Assembly (NCBI GenBank): GCA_029821195.1
Contig: JALGTU010000009.1
Coordinates: 1-41,439 of the forward strand
From: Candidatus Zipacnadia bacterium
Lineage (GTDB): Bacteria; Armatimonadota; Zipacnadia; Zipacnadales; Zipacnadaceae
Length of the DNA: 41,439 nucleotides
Direction: 5' to 3'
A model generated the notes under the pieces. That model searched no databases and was not told the origin of the DNA. It worked only from the letters and a program-made list of their open reading frames with translations. How positions within the stretch are numbered: the stretch's first letter is position 1; every line of letters starts with the position of its first letter. The position numbers and the translations under genes are program-made. Shown here piece by piece: positions 24,880 to 37,761 of this stretch.

Positions 24880-25842
24880 ATGGGCATACTAGTGACCGTC
24901 CTCGTCATGGTGCTGCTGGCCGCAACTGTGGCTGCCATAGTGTACGTGGTACTGAGCACGCGGACACGGGAACAGCAGCGGTTGGCAACGCTGACCACCA
25001 GCGGTACTGGGCATGATTCAACACCCGCCGCGCAGGTCCAGTGGCAGGGCACCGCAGACCGGGCCCCACTCATCACCGGACTGCTGCGCAGGACGGCCAT
25101 CATGGAGGCCCTGCAACTGGATATACTGCGCGCCGGGTGGCTGCTGCGCCCCTCGGAACTGGTGGCCATCACCCTGGGGGGCAGCCTGCTCGGAGCTGCG
25201 GTCGGGTTGGGCACCACCCAGCGCTGGGGCATGGGCGCGCTTGGTGCGCTGATCGGCGCCGCCATTCCCTGGGTAATGCTGCGGGTCCGTCAGTCAACTC
25301 GAGCCAAGGCGCTCAGCGCCCAGATTCCCGGCGCGATGGATATGCTCGCCTCGGCCCTGCGAGCGGGCTTCGCCTTCCTGCGCGGGTTGCAACTTATTGC
25401 CAGCCAAATGCACCCGCCGATCTCCGAAGAGTTCGAACGGGTGGTCGAAGAGATCCAGTTCGGCGCCTCGGTCACCGAGGCACTGGACAATCTCATCCGC
25501 CGCACGCAGGACTACGACCTGGAACTGGTGGTCGCCGCGGTGCAGACGCAACTGGAGATCGGGGGTAATCTCGCAGAGATATTGGACAACATCGGGGATA
25601 TGATCCGCGAGCGGGTCAAGCTGGCCGGCGAGATCGCCACGGCCACTGCCGAAGGGCGGTTCTCCGCCGGGATTCTCCTGGCCCTGCCGTTTGGCGTCTC
25701 GTTTATGATGAATACCATCAATCCCGGATATATGGATCCGCTGTTTACCACCCGTCTGGGTCTGATACTGCTGGCAATTGGCATCGGCCTGATGCTGGTG
25801 GGTTTCGCGGTCATCAAGAAGCTGATCACAATCGACATTTAG
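24880..25842 (+). CDS. tadB: Tad inner-membrane platform protein TadB
   Basis: Type II secretion F-domain protein, one of the two inner-membrane platform proteins. An N-terminal helix (about 3-25) is followed by two helices at about 90-130. The T2SSF domain starts around residue 150, with ALRAGFAFLRGLQLIA and the later IGGNLAEILDNIGDMIRER. Two further helices close the protein. Length 320 is typical. ATG 24880 follows AGGAGG immediately after the cpaF frame end, so the two are tightly linked. Confidence 0.93.
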   Translation: MGILVTVLVMVLLAATVAAIVYVVLSTRTREQQRLATLTTSGTGHDSTPAAQVQWQGTADRAPLITGLLRRTAIMEALQLDILRAGWLLRPSELVAITLGGSLLGAAVGLGTTQRWGMGALGALIGAAIPWVMLRVRQSTRAKALSAQIPGAMDMLASALRAGFAFLRGLQLIASQMHPPISEEFERVVEEIQFGASVTEALDNLIRRTQDYDLELVVAAVQTQLEIGGNLAEILDNIGDMIRERVKLAGEIATATAEGRFSAGILLALPFGVSFMMNTINPGYMDPLFTTRLGLILLAIGIGLMLVGFAVIKKLITIDI

Positions 25843-25891
25843 CCCGCGCTGAACTGCGCTTTCCGCCAGCCAGCCAGGGGAGAAGCAAACT

Positions 25892-26833
25892 ATGATAGCC
25901 TTGTTTGCGTTAATCGTTATACTCGTCTTCGCTGCTTTCGCCGTCCTCGTGGCCGGATTTGCGACCGAGAGCAGAGCCGTGCGCCTTAGCGAACGCGTCG
26001 AGAACGTTCAGCGTGCTACCGTGGTGGTCCGGGGCACCCACCTCGACGCTGAGTTATCCAAATCGATCAGTGCCCGGCTCATCCTGCCGGCGTTGGGGCG
26101 ACTGCGCGAGCGGATTATGCAGCTAGCCCCCTCGCAAGCCGTGCAAGCGGCCCGGATGAAGCTGGATCGAGCGGGCAGTCCCGCCTCCTTGACCGTGGGC
26201 ACGTTCTTGACAATACGGCTTGTCTCAGTGCTAGTCGGTGTCACCACTGCTGCTGCCTTCCTCCTGCTGTGGCACGGGCCTCTCCTGCCGAAGCTGGTCG
26301 GCGCCGGCTTCCTCATACTGGTCGGAGCGCTGGGACCGGATTACTTCCTGGATGCCAAGATCAAAGCGCGTCAGAACACGATCCGTAAGGCGCTCCCGGA
26401 TGTCATTGATCTACTCGTAGTCAGCGCCGAGGCCGGCACCGGTCTGGACGGCGCGCTGGCCGCGGTCATCAAGCGCAAAACCGGCCCCCTGGTGGACGAA
26501 TTCAACCGGCTGCTGACGGAGATACGCCTGGGCAAGAGCCGTCCGCAAGCCTGGGAAGACCTGGCAATCCGCGTTGACCTCGACGAGCTGAGAATGCTCG
26601 TTGCCGCCCTGCGCCAGGCAGAACAGCTCGGTGTCAGCATCGCCAAGACGCTGCGTACCCAAGCCGATTCCCTACGCACCCAGCGCAGCCTGCGCATCCG
26701 CCAGATCGCCGCCAGCCTATCTATCAAGATGTTGTTCCCCCTGATCTTCTGTATCCTGCCCGCGCTGTTCATTGCTGTGCTCGGCCCGGGTCTGATGCAA
26801 CTGGCCAGCACCTTCAAGGACCTCGGTTTGTAG
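25892..26833 (+). CDS. tadC: Tad inner-membrane platform protein TadC
   Basis: Second T2SSF platform protein, normally paired with TadB. Residues 1-25 form a helix and about 110-150 two more. The domain core has RKALPDVIDLLVVSAEAGTG and later LRQAEQLGVSIAKTLR, followed by RIRQIAASLSIKMLFPLIFC, all hallmarks of TadC. AGGGGAG lies before the ATG. It is the last structural Tad gene; a TadD (TPR) gene does not follow. Confidence 0.93.
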   Translation: MIALFALIVILVFAAFAVLVAGFATESRAVRLSERVENVQRATVVVRGTHLDAELSKSISARLILPALGRLRERIMQLAPSQAVQAARMKLDRAGSPASLTVGTFLTIRLVSVLVGVTTAAAFLLLWHGPLLPKLVGAGFLILVGALGPDYFLDAKIKARQNTIRKALPDVIDLLVVSAEAGTGLDGALAAVIKRKTGPLVDEFNRLLTEIRLGKSRPQAWEDLAIRVDLDELRMLVAALRQAEQLGVSIAKTLRTQADSLRTQRSLRIRQIAASLSIKMLFPLIFCILPALFIAVLGPGLMQLASTFKDLGL

Positions 26834-26917
26834 GCCACCCGACTAGAAGTAGCCCGAGACCAGTCTAACCGGGACAGCAAAGCGACTGGGGGAGAACAGA
26901 CCGACCAAGCCAAAACT

Positions 26918-29002
26918 ATGAGAATTGTGATCGCCTACGCAGGCGAACAACCGGCGCAAGCAGTCGTTGCCGAAGTCCACAGACGGGCGCCCAATTGGGA
27001 GGTAACCCATTGCACGGCGATCTCTGTGCTCGAAATGCTGCTTACTGAGCAGGAATACGACCTCATCGTCGCCGATCTAGACCTGTTCAAAGGAACCAGT
27101 CTGGAAGACCTGGCGCCAATCAAGGCTCTGGCTCCTGACGCGTATTGGATCGTCGTCGCCAGCCCTGGCGATCAACTACTGGGCGCCCGCGCCCTCTCAG
27201 CCGGTGCCGACTACCATCTCACCAAGCACGACCGCTGGCCCAGCGAGCTATTGCTGGTGGCTAAGTACGCCGAAGGGGTCATCAGCCAGCGGCGGCAAGT
27301 GCGCCGGACCGCCGAATTAGCGCGCCGCCTCGTTGACCTGGGTACCACCATCGCTACAGATAACGACCTGCCTGACGTGCTGGCAGTCATCGGCGAGACA
27401 GCAATTAGCATAACCGACGCTGTCTGCTGTTGGCTGGGAATCCTAGACGAAGAGGGAAGCGAATTCGCAGAGCACTACACCTACGGCGATACCAAGACTG
27501 CCGCGGCCTGGCGAAGCCAGATTCTCGACGCTGCCTGGACAACAGCACATTACAATGACCTACTGGTGTCCCAGCTCGAGGGCCCCCACGGCGGGCCTGG
27601 CCGCATAGTGAGCGTACCTATCACCGCCGGCGGCCTGCAAGCCTCGGGAACGGTGGTTCTGATCACCCCACGGCTGGAACCCCTCTCCGAGCTGCACCGC
27701 AACGCCTTGCAATTCCTGGCTGCCCATGCGGCCATAATCCTGCAAACCGAGCGACTTCATCAACTCGTCGAGCAACGCACCCGACAGATGGAGGCAGCCG
27801 CCACTCAAGCCGGGGAAGAAGGGGCCCGCGCCCGGACGTTGCTCAGCGCCGCCGTAGCGGTAACCAATACCCGCAAGGCCTCCGAGGTTCTGGAGAAGAT
27901 CGCCACCAATGCCGCCGTCGAAATTGGCTTTGACCGCGTCAGCATCTATCTGGCCGACAGTGACCACGAAGTGCTCCAGGGCGCCCTGCAAGCCGGGGCC
28001 GACGGCACGGTAGTTGATATCTCCGACCGCAGCTTCCCGCTCAAAAGCGACGACAATGTCTTGGCCCATGCTGCCCTGGGCGACGCTCCGTTTGTCACCT
28101 GTTCGGCAGCAGAGATGGACCAGGATCCCGACAGTCAGGGCGAAGACAACCAGAGATTGCTTGTGCCGCTACGTACGCAAGGTAACCTGGTCGGCATAAT
28201 GTCCGCTGATAATCGCGACAGCGGCGCGCCCATATCAGCGCAGCAGATCCGCCTGCTGCGCTCACTGGCCGCTATGGCCGCCGTCGCCCTGGAGCGGATT
28301 CGGGTGGATAAGCTCCGCGAACTGTTCGTATCCAGCATCTCCCACGAGCTGCGCGCCCCCCTCGCCTCCATGCAAGCAACCAACGAACTAGTGCTGGAAG
28401 AAGAAGTCGGCCAACTTAACCAGCAGCAGCGCGAATACCTGTCCCGAATAGACTCCTCCTGTCAGCACATGCGGCGTATTCTCGATGACCTCACCGACTG
28501 GTCACACCTGCAGGCCGGTAAAATATCGGTGCGCAAGCAACCCGTGGACGTGCGAGAATCGGTCCGTCGAGCCGCTGAAACGCTTTACCCGCGAGCCGAC
28601 CACGCCGGCGTCGAGCTTCGGCTTAGCTTGCCCGCGGAGCACCTGGAATTGTTTACTGATCCCCAGCGCCTTGAGCAAGTCATTATAAATCTGGTAGACA
28701 ATGCCATAAAATTTAACTATACTGGAGGGCAGGTAGAGGTATCCGCCTCTGTGCAAGCCGAGGAAATGATCATCAAAGTTGCCGACACGGGTCCCGGGAT
28801 ATCAGCCGGGCTCCACGACCGGATATTCGAAGCCTTTAACCGCGGCAGTGACGAGATCAGCCGCGCAGTCGAAGGAGTCGGACTCGGTCTGGCCATCGCC
28901 GCGCAAATAACCAAACTGCTGGGCGGGCGCCTTAGCTTGGAAAGTCAACTCGGCGAGGGCAGCACCTTCGCCATCCACCTACCATTCACTGGCAGTACAT
29001 AA
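26918..29002 (+). CDS. Sensor histidine kinase with N-terminal receiver-like and GAF domains
   Basis: Soluble multi-domain kinase of 694 residues. Residues 1-120 form a receiver-like domain with Asp53 and Lys103 in place but without the acidic pair near the N-terminus (IVIAYAGEQ). Two GAF-like regions lie at about 145-270 and 310-450, the second clearer (ASEVLEKIATNAAVEIGFDR). The phosphate-accepting His is about residue 476 in SSISHELRAPL. The ATPase domain shows LVDNAIKFNY, DTGPGIS and GVGLGLAI. No transmembrane segment was seen, so it would sense an internal signal. It is read with the Tad genes and lies 38 bases before a response regulator, its likely partner. Confidence 0.92.
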   Translation: MRIVIAYAGEQPAQAVVAEVHRRAPNWEVTHCTAISVLEMLLTEQEYDLIVADLDLFKGTSLEDLAPIKALAPDAYWIVVASPGDQLLGARALSAGADYHLTKHDRWPSELLLVAKYAEGVISQRRQVRRTAELARRLVDLGTTIATDNDLPDVLAVIGETAISITDAVCCWLGILDEEGSEFAEHYTYGDTKTAAAWRSQILDAAWTTAHYNDLLVSQLEGPHGGPGRIVSVPITAGGLQASGTVVLITPRLEPLSELHRNALQFLAAHAAIILQTERLHQLVEQRTRQMEAAATQAGEEGARARTLLSAAVAVTNTRKASEVLEKIATNAAVEIGFDRVSIYLADSDHEVLQGALQAGADGTVVDISDRSFPLKSDDNVLAHAALGDAPFVTCSAAEMDQDPDSQGEDNQRLLVPLRTQGNLVGIMSADNRDSGAPISAQQIRLLRSLAAMAAVALERIRVDKLRELFVSSISHELRAPLASMQATNELVLEEEVGQLNQQQREYLSRIDSSCQHMRRILDDLTDWSHLQAGKISVRKQPVDVRESVRRAAETLYPRADHAGVELRLSLPAEHLELFTDPQRLEQVIINLVDNAIKFNYTGGQVEVSASVQAEEMIIKVADTGPGISAGLHDRIFEAFNRGSDEISRAVEGVGLGLAIAAQITKLLGGRLSLESQLGEGSTFAIHLPFTGST

Positions 29003-29040
29003 TAGATAGAGGAGCTATCACGCCCGAACTGGAGAAGCAA

Positions 29041-32556
<3,516 letters not shown>

Positions 32557-32581
32557 CTGTCAGCATCCCCTGTTGCGTGGC

Positions 32582-33601
32582 CTACGCCAGAATAGAGAAG
32601 CGCTCGTAATCAACCGCGCCCTGAACCGGCCGGCCCGCAAAACAGTCGCGCAAGGCCTGCAAAGCAGCCTTACCGATTCCATGATAGCCGTACTTGCCGG
32701 CCCCTGATACGTGCGGCAGCAGATGGATAGTCTCAGCGCTGCGCAGCGGACTATCCGCCGCGGGCGGCTCGGGATCGGTGACATCCAGGCAGATCTTCAG
32801 CCGCGGAGCTTCCTGGACCAGGGCCTCCTCGTCAATCACGCTGCCCCGCGAGGTATTGACCAGAGTGGCGCCATCTCTAAGCAGCCGGAGCTGCTCGGCA
32901 CCGATCATCTTGTCGGTTTCGGGGAGCTTGGGGGCGTGAATGGTGACAATGTCCGAGCGCTCAAACAGTTCGTTAAGCTCGACCTTCTCGGCACCCAGCG
33001 CCCGCGCCTGCTCGGCATCCACGTACGGATCGTGCAGCAATATCTCAACATCCCACGGCCCTAGGAGACGCAACACCTGGCGGCCGACCTTACTGGCGCT
33101 GACTACACCCACCGTGCTCCCTAGCAGGTACTGCCCGGAGGGCGGCAGATCCGGATTACGCCACTCTCCGCTCTCGCGGATGTAGTTGGCGTGCTCGATC
33201 CACTGGCGGACGGTCATAATCATCATGCCGATGGCACCTTCCGCCACATTGTAAGCGATCTCGTCCGCGCCGCTGAAGACGACGATGTTGCGGGGCAGCA
33301 GGTAGTTGTCCACGATTTCCTGCGAGAACATGTGCCTCACACTACCCGCGGAATGAGCGATGATCCGCAGCTTCGACGCATTCTCAAACACCTCGGCGGG
33401 TAGCGCCGGCGAAGCGCCCCAGCCGGTGATCAGAGCATCGTAGTCGCCGATGACCTGCGCCAGATCCTCGACAGACATACAGGTATCATTGGGGTTGACG
33501 GTCACGTCGAATTCGTCCAGTAGCTCCGCGAAGACAGCCGGATCAAAGACTCGGTCGGTGTGCGCGGCGTTCGGCAAGTACAAGACCTTATGTTTCTGCA
33601 T
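32582..33601 (-). CDS. D-isomer-specific 2-hydroxyacid dehydrogenase family protein
   Basis: NAD(P)-linked dehydrogenase; substrate unknown. The catalytic set is visible: Arg in NTSRGSVIDE, Glu in DVTDPEPP and His in LLPHVSGAG. The nucleotide-binding loop reads VGVVSASKVGR where most members have VGIxGxGxxGR, so two of three glycines are replaced by serine. Related sequences with VGAS-type loops are known in some phyla, so it need not be inactive. GAGGAG lies seven bases before the ATG. Length 339 is normal. It probably heads the operon with the GT2 gene and ligA. Confidence 0.9.
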   Translation of the reverse strand: MQKHKVLYLPNAAHTDRVFDPAVFAELLDEFDVTVNPNDTCMSVEDLAQVIGDYDALITGWGASPALPAEVFENASKLRIIAHSAGSVRHMFSQEIVDNYLLPRNIVVFSGADEIAYNVAEGAIGMMIMTVRQWIEHANYIRESGEWRNPDLPPSGQYLLGSTVGVVSASKVGRQVLRLLGPWDVEILLHDPYVDAEQARALGAEKVELNELFERSDIVTIHAPKLPETDKMIGAEQLRLLRDGATLVNTSRGSVIDEEALVQEAPRLKICLDVTDPEPPAADSPLRSAETIHLLPHVSGAGKYGYHGIGKAALQALRDCFAGRPVQGAVDYERFSILA

Positions 33602-34031
33602 TGTATTACTCCTCTACATCCACGGGTAGGATATTGGCCCACTTCCGTGAACACTATGGTGGTATTGACAATGGTTGACTTCCCTAACTGGCAGCCTCTG
33701 ACCTTCTTTGATCAGCAGGGCAATAGTGCAACCGGTGGATACAGAGAACTGGCAGGTTCGTCCGCGCCAAGCCAAGCGACGCCAGAAGGAGTTGGCCCAA
33801 GCCATGAGGCTGGGCTCCGCTACTGCACAGAGCAGACACGCTGGGCGCAGTGCTGCGGACCCAGTCCGATACCTGTCCGCTATTCACCAGCCCCGGGCAC
33901 CGAGTTGACGTGCCTGGCTGTGTGCAGGTCATAATGAGCCTGACCGGGAACTATCGGTGGCCGGAACCTCTGCGCCAAGCCCGGCACCTGGCCCGGCAAT
34001 TGCGTACCGAAGATGACGAGGGCGCCCAAGC
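33602..34031. other. Divergent intergenic region before the GT4 genes
   Basis: No gene with a family match in 430 bases. A frame of 35 codons (ATG 33934 to the TAA at 34039-34041) overlaps the first GT4 start; it may be a leader peptide or chance. TTGACA occurs at 33665-33670 but without a -10 box at correct spacing. A possible promoter lies at 33905-33935. Confidence 0.4.
33905..33935 (+). promoter_or_regulatory. Possible promoter of the GT4 gene pair
   Basis: TTGACG (33905-33910) and CATAAT (33930-33935) with a 19-base spacer, longer than usual. The leader would be about 90 bases. Confidence 0.35.
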
Positions 34032-35210
34032 ATGTCGCTAATCATTCTGGCCAACGATTTCCCCCCGAGCACCGGCGGGATTCAGCGCTACCTTTATGAA
34101 CTGGCCGCCGCGCTGCAAAGGCGTGGCGAGGAGTTGCTGGTGATCGCCCCCGACCAGCCCGGTGCTCAAGACTTCGACGCCAGCAGCCCAGTGCCAACTG
34201 TCCGCGTTCCGGCGGGTAACCGGCTCCAGAGCGCCCGCGCACTGGCCCAGGCAGCTACCCAGTCTATCCGCCGCCGCCAACCAGACAATCCCGTGAAGGC
34301 GACTGTCGCCGGTAACTGGTGGCCCGACGGGCTCGCCGCGTGGCTGGTGCGCCGTCGCACTGCCACGCCCTATGTGGTGATGGGCTACGGCCGCGAGATG
34401 ATCCAGACCGGCGCCAACCCCGTCAAGTGGCTGATACAGAATCTGATCATTGGCGGGGCCGCCGGGGGCTTGGCCATCAGCCGCTACTCCGCCCAGCAAC
34501 TACAGCGCCGGGGGCTGAAAGCGGGCCGCCTCGCCGTGATATACGGCGGGGCCGACCCCAGCACGTTTGAAGCCGACGAGCACCAAGTCGCCCAGGTGCA
34601 GGCCGAACTGAACCCCGCCGGGCGACCCGTGATGCTCACCGTCAGTCGCCTGGTGCAGCGCAAAGGCCACAGCCAGGTCATCGCCGCCCTGCCCCAGGTC
34701 ATAAACCAAGTGGGCCCGGTGCGTTACCTGATCGTCGGCACCGGCCCCGAAGAGCAAGCGCTGCGCCGCCTCGCCGACCAACACAAGGTGAGCCAGTTCG
34801 TCGAGTTCTTAGGGCAAGTTGACAACCGCAAACTGCCCGCCCTGTACCGGGCAGCCAGTGTGTTCATTATGCCCAGCCGCGATCTGTATGGGCACCCTAT
34901 CGAGGGTCTGGGCCTGGTCTACTTCGAGGCCGGCCTGGGGGAGCTGCCGGCAATCGGCAGCACCACCGGCGGCATCCCGGAGGCCATCGCCGACGGCGAG
35001 ACCGGCCTGCTGGTCAATCCTGAGGAGCCCGACCAGATAGCCGCCGCCCTGGTGCGCCTACTCTCCAACGAGGATTTCGCTGCCCAGCTCGGCAAGGCAG
35101 CGCGCGCCCGCGTGCTGCGCGATTTCACCTGGGACCGCGTGGCCGAGCGCTTCCAGAAAGCCCTGGAAAAATGGGGCCTGGCCGAGGGCTGGCCGCCGGA
35201 GGCAGCATAA
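34032..35210 (+). CDS. GT4-family glycosyltransferase (PimB-like)
   Basis: GT-B fold retaining glycosyltransferase, usually a mannosyl or glucosyl transferase for lipids or polysaccharide. The N-terminal acceptor domain opens with ILANDFPPSTGGIQRYLYEL, the donor domain has VSRLVQRKGH and the catalytic EX7E is EGLGLVYFE, followed by GGIPEAIADGETGLLV. Full length at 392 residues. The stop overlaps the next gene's ATG by one base (TAATG), so the pair is coupled. Confidence 0.92.
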   Translation: MSLIILANDFPPSTGGIQRYLYELAAALQRRGEELLVIAPDQPGAQDFDASSPVPTVRVPAGNRLQSARALAQAATQSIRRRQPDNPVKATVAGNWWPDGLAAWLVRRRTATPYVVMGYGREMIQTGANPVKWLIQNLIIGGAAGGLAISRYSAQQLQRRGLKAGRLAVIYGGADPSTFEADEHQVAQVQAELNPAGRPVMLTVSRLVQRKGHSQVIAALPQVINQVGPVRYLIVGTGPEEQALRRLADQHKVSQFVEFLGQVDNRKLPALYRAASVFIMPSRDLYGHPIEGLGLVYFEAGLGELPAIGSTTGGIPEAIADGETGLLVNPEEPDQIAAALVRLLSNEDFAAQLGKAARARVLRDFTWDRVAERFQKALEKWGLAEGWPPEAA

Positions 35211-36391
35211 TGCCGGACGACCAGAAGCGCAAGCGGATCGGGTACGTGGACCACGCCGTGGACATCGGCGGTGGGGAAAACAGCCTCATCGAGTTGATTA
35301 GCCGGCTGGACCAAAGCCGCTTCATTCCGGTCCTGCTCCACACCGCCGGTGCCAAGTGGCTGGACCGACCCGAGCTCAGCGACATTGAAAAGGTAGCAGC
35401 CTTTCAGCCCATGTCGCTGCTCGAGAAAAAACGAGACGAGGTGGCGGCGCGGCGCTGGCCGCTGATCTGGAATGCCCTTACGACGATCCAGCCGGCCTGG
35501 CTCTTGCACCGGGCATTGCGGCGGGCGAAGATTGATCTGGTGCACACTAACTCGCTCAAAGCTCACTTCATCGGAGGCCTGGCGGCGCGGCTGGCCCATC
35601 GGCCGCTGGTCTGGCACGTGCGGGACCTGCTCGGCGAAGATGAAGGCCTAAGCCTGCTGCGCCGAGCGACCCGCATGTTCACCCCCCGGGTTATCGCCAT
35701 CTCCGAAGCTGTGGCTGGACAGTTCGCCGGCCTATCGGCCAAAGTGACCGTGATCCCCAACGGCATACCTCTGGACAAGTTCACCCCCGGCCCTGCACCG
35801 CGAGGACTGCGCGCCGAGTTGGGACTGGCCGAAGCCGATAAGGTGATCGCTGTGGTGGGCCGGCTGACACCGTGGAAAGGACATATGAACTTGCTGGAGG
35901 CAGTCAGCGACATCACGAGCTCCTGGCCCACGGTGAAGCTGGTGGTGGTCGGCGAGGTGGCGTTCTGGGAACCAGAGTACGAGCAGCAACTCAAGCGCAG
36001 AGCAACCGAGCTGGGACTGGCCGAGCAGGTGATCTGGGCCGGCTTCCGCACCGATGTGCCCGACATCCTGCGCCTGTGCGACGTATTCGTGCTGCCCTCA
36101 GTCAATGAGCCGTTCGGGCGAGCGATAATCGAGGCGATGGCGGTGGGCCGACCAGTAGTGGCAACAGCCTCCGGCGGCGTGCCCGAGATAGTCGTTGACG
36201 GTGAGACGGGCCTGCTCGTGCCACCGGAGGATCCTCACGCCCTAGCCCAGGCAATAGACGCCATGCTGAGCGATCCACACAAGTCAAAAGAGATGGGACG
36301 GCAGGGGCTGGTGCGCGCCCGGGAGAAATTCGGCGCCGATCGGGTCGCCCGGCAGGTGCAGGAGCTATACGAGGCTATGCTAGGCGCGTGA
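35210..36391 (+). CDS. GT4-family glycosyltransferase
   Basis: Second GT-B enzyme, probably acting after its neighbour on the same glycan. The acceptor domain starts with HAVDIGGGENSLIEL, then NSLKAHFIGGLAAR and WHVRDLLG. The donor domain has GRLTPWKGH and the EX7E motif EPFGRAIIE, then SGGVPEIVVDGETGLLV. The start ATG 35210 has GGAGG at 35198-35202, giving 393 residues. A more upstream TTG in frame is not needed. It is followed by a convergent ftsZ with only 69 bases between. Confidence 0.93.
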   Translation: MPDDQKRKRIGYVDHAVDIGGGENSLIELISRLDQSRFIPVLLHTAGAKWLDRPELSDIEKVAAFQPMSLLEKKRDEVAARRWPLIWNALTTIQPAWLLHRALRRAKIDLVHTNSLKAHFIGGLAARLAHRPLVWHVRDLLGEDEGLSLLRRATRMFTPRVIAISEAVAGQFAGLSAKVTVIPNGIPLDKFTPGPAPRGLRAELGLAEADKVIAVVGRLTPWKGHMNLLEAVSDITSSWPTVKLVVVGEVAFWEPEYEQQLKRRATELGLAEQVIWAGFRTDVPDILRLCDVFVLPSVNEPFGRAIIEAMAVGRPVVATASGGVPEIVVDGETGLLVPPEDPHALAQAIDAMLSDPHKSKEMGRQGLVRAREKFGADRVARQVQELYEAMLGA

Positions 36392-36460
36392 AGGCGAGTT
36401 GACTCTCTGGGGCAGGAGCATCCCTGCGCTGATAGATGGGACCAATGCGGGGATTACCTG

Positions 36461-37567
36461 TTAATGGCGGCGTAGGAAGGCCGGAATGTCAAGGTCGTCT
36501 TCGTCGTAAGTAGGAAGCTCTTCCTGGAAGGCAGATTCCGCAGCAGTAGCTGGCGCCTCGGTCTCGCTGGCCTCTTCAGTACCAGTCAAACGCCGCCGCA
36601 TCGCCGGCCGGCGCGCTTCGTCAAAGCCGGTGGCCACTACCGTCAGCCGCAAGCTGCCCTCCATCTGATCATCAATTACCGCCCCCAGACTCATATCCGC
36701 ACTGTTGCCCTCGCCCTGCGCCGCCTCCTGGATTAAATGGGCGGCCTCATGGACCTCCCGCAAGGCCAGGTCAGGGCCGCCGGTAATGTTGACCAGCAGG
36801 GCGCGAGCGCCCTCGATGCTGGTTTCGAGCAGCGGACTTGAAATGGCCATGTTGGCGGCTTCCACGGCGCGGTTGTCCCCCTCCGCCTCGCCGATGCTCA
36901 TGATCGCAGTGCCCGCACCCTTCATAACTGAGCGAACGTCGGCAAAGTCCAGATTGACCAGGCCGGGCACGACAATGACCTCGCTGATGCCACGTACGCC
37001 CTGGTGCAGTATCATATCAGCCAAGGCGAACGCTTCCCGCAAGGTCAACTCGGCTTCGCTAAGCTCAAGCAACCGGTCGTTGGGTATGACGATCAGAGCA
37101 TCCACCTGTTCCTTGAGCCGCTTGATGCCTTCGTCGGCTACTTCCGAGCGCCGGGTGCCTTCGACGGCGAACGGTTTGGTGACGATGCCGACAGTAAGAG
37201 CATCGAGCTCGCGCGCAATCTCGGCGATGACCGGGCTGGCCCCGGTGCCGGTTCCGCCGCCCATTCCCGCGGTGATGAAGACCATGTCGGACTCATCGAG
37301 GCCCATCAGGATGTCTTGCCGACTCTCCTCGGCGGCCTGGCGACCGATATCGGGGTTGCCCCCCGTACCCAGTCCGCCGGTCAGCTTCTCGCCGACCTGG
37401 AGCTTCTTGTCGGCTGCCGACAGCTCCAGGACCTGCAGATCCGTGTTCACCGAGATGTACTCCACACCCATCACTCCTGCCTCAATCATCCGGTCCACGG
37501 CGTTGGACCCGCCGCCGCCGACCCCGATCACTCGGATCTTGGCGTAGTCTTCGACATTGCTCAGCAT
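36461..37567 (-). CDS. ftsZ: Cell division protein FtsZ
   Basis: Tubulin-like GTPase of the division ring. GTP-binding signature GGGTGTG in ITAGMGGGTGTGASP, N-terminal IRVIGVGGGGSNAVDRMI and the T7 loop NLDFADVRSVM. The C-terminus has the short linker and the conserved tail DIPAFLRRH that binds FtsA/ZipA-like partners. I chose ATG 37567 (MLSNVEDYAKI), which fits the family; the frame is open further upstream, but that part overlaps the promoter. 368 residues. It is not next to ftsA, ftsQ or mur genes, which is unusual, and has its own consensus promoter. Confidence 0.97.
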   Translation of the reverse strand: MLSNVEDYAKIRVIGVGGGGSNAVDRMIEAGVMGVEYISVNTDLQVLELSAADKKLQVGEKLTGGLGTGGNPDIGRQAAEESRQDILMGLDESDMVFITAGMGGGTGTGASPVIAEIARELDALTVGIVTKPFAVEGTRRSEVADEGIKRLKEQVDALIVIPNDRLLELSEAELTLREAFALADMILHQGVRGISEVIVVPGLVNLDFADVRSVMKGAGTAIMSIGEAEGDNRAVEAANMAISSPLLETSIEGARALLVNITGGPDLALREVHEAAHLIQEAAQGEGNSADMSLGAVIDDQMEGSLRLTVVATGFDEARRPAMRRRLTGTEEASETEAPATAAESAFQEELPTYDEDDLDIPAFLRRH

Positions 37568-37631
37568 AGTCACCGGCCCCTTCCTCGGGCAACCTGCTCT
37601 CAGGAATGCGCGCAAAACCGCGAGTACTGGG

Positions 37632-37660
37632 ATTATAGCTTGGCCTTTGCTACCTGTCAA
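37632..37660 (-). promoter_or_regulatory. Perfect consensus promoter of ftsZ
   Basis: On the minus strand, TTGACA (37655-37660), 17-base spacer, TATAAT (37632-37637). All twelve bases match the sigma-70 consensus. Transcription would start near 37625, about 58 bases before the ftsZ ATG. It sits between grpE and ftsZ, so ftsZ has independent expression. Confidence 0.92.
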
Positions 37661-37761
37661 CAACAGCCCCGGCGCGGCACGCCCCCTCAACTCACTACAC
37701 GGACATCCCTACTTTCGGCATCGGCGCCGCGGATTCCTCCCCCGGCGTCGGCTCGATCTTC

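Noticed and set aside
33665-33680. Tandem TTGACA/TTGACT as -35 boxes for the GT4 genes
   Set aside because: No -10-like hexamer occurs 16 to 18 bases downstream of either.
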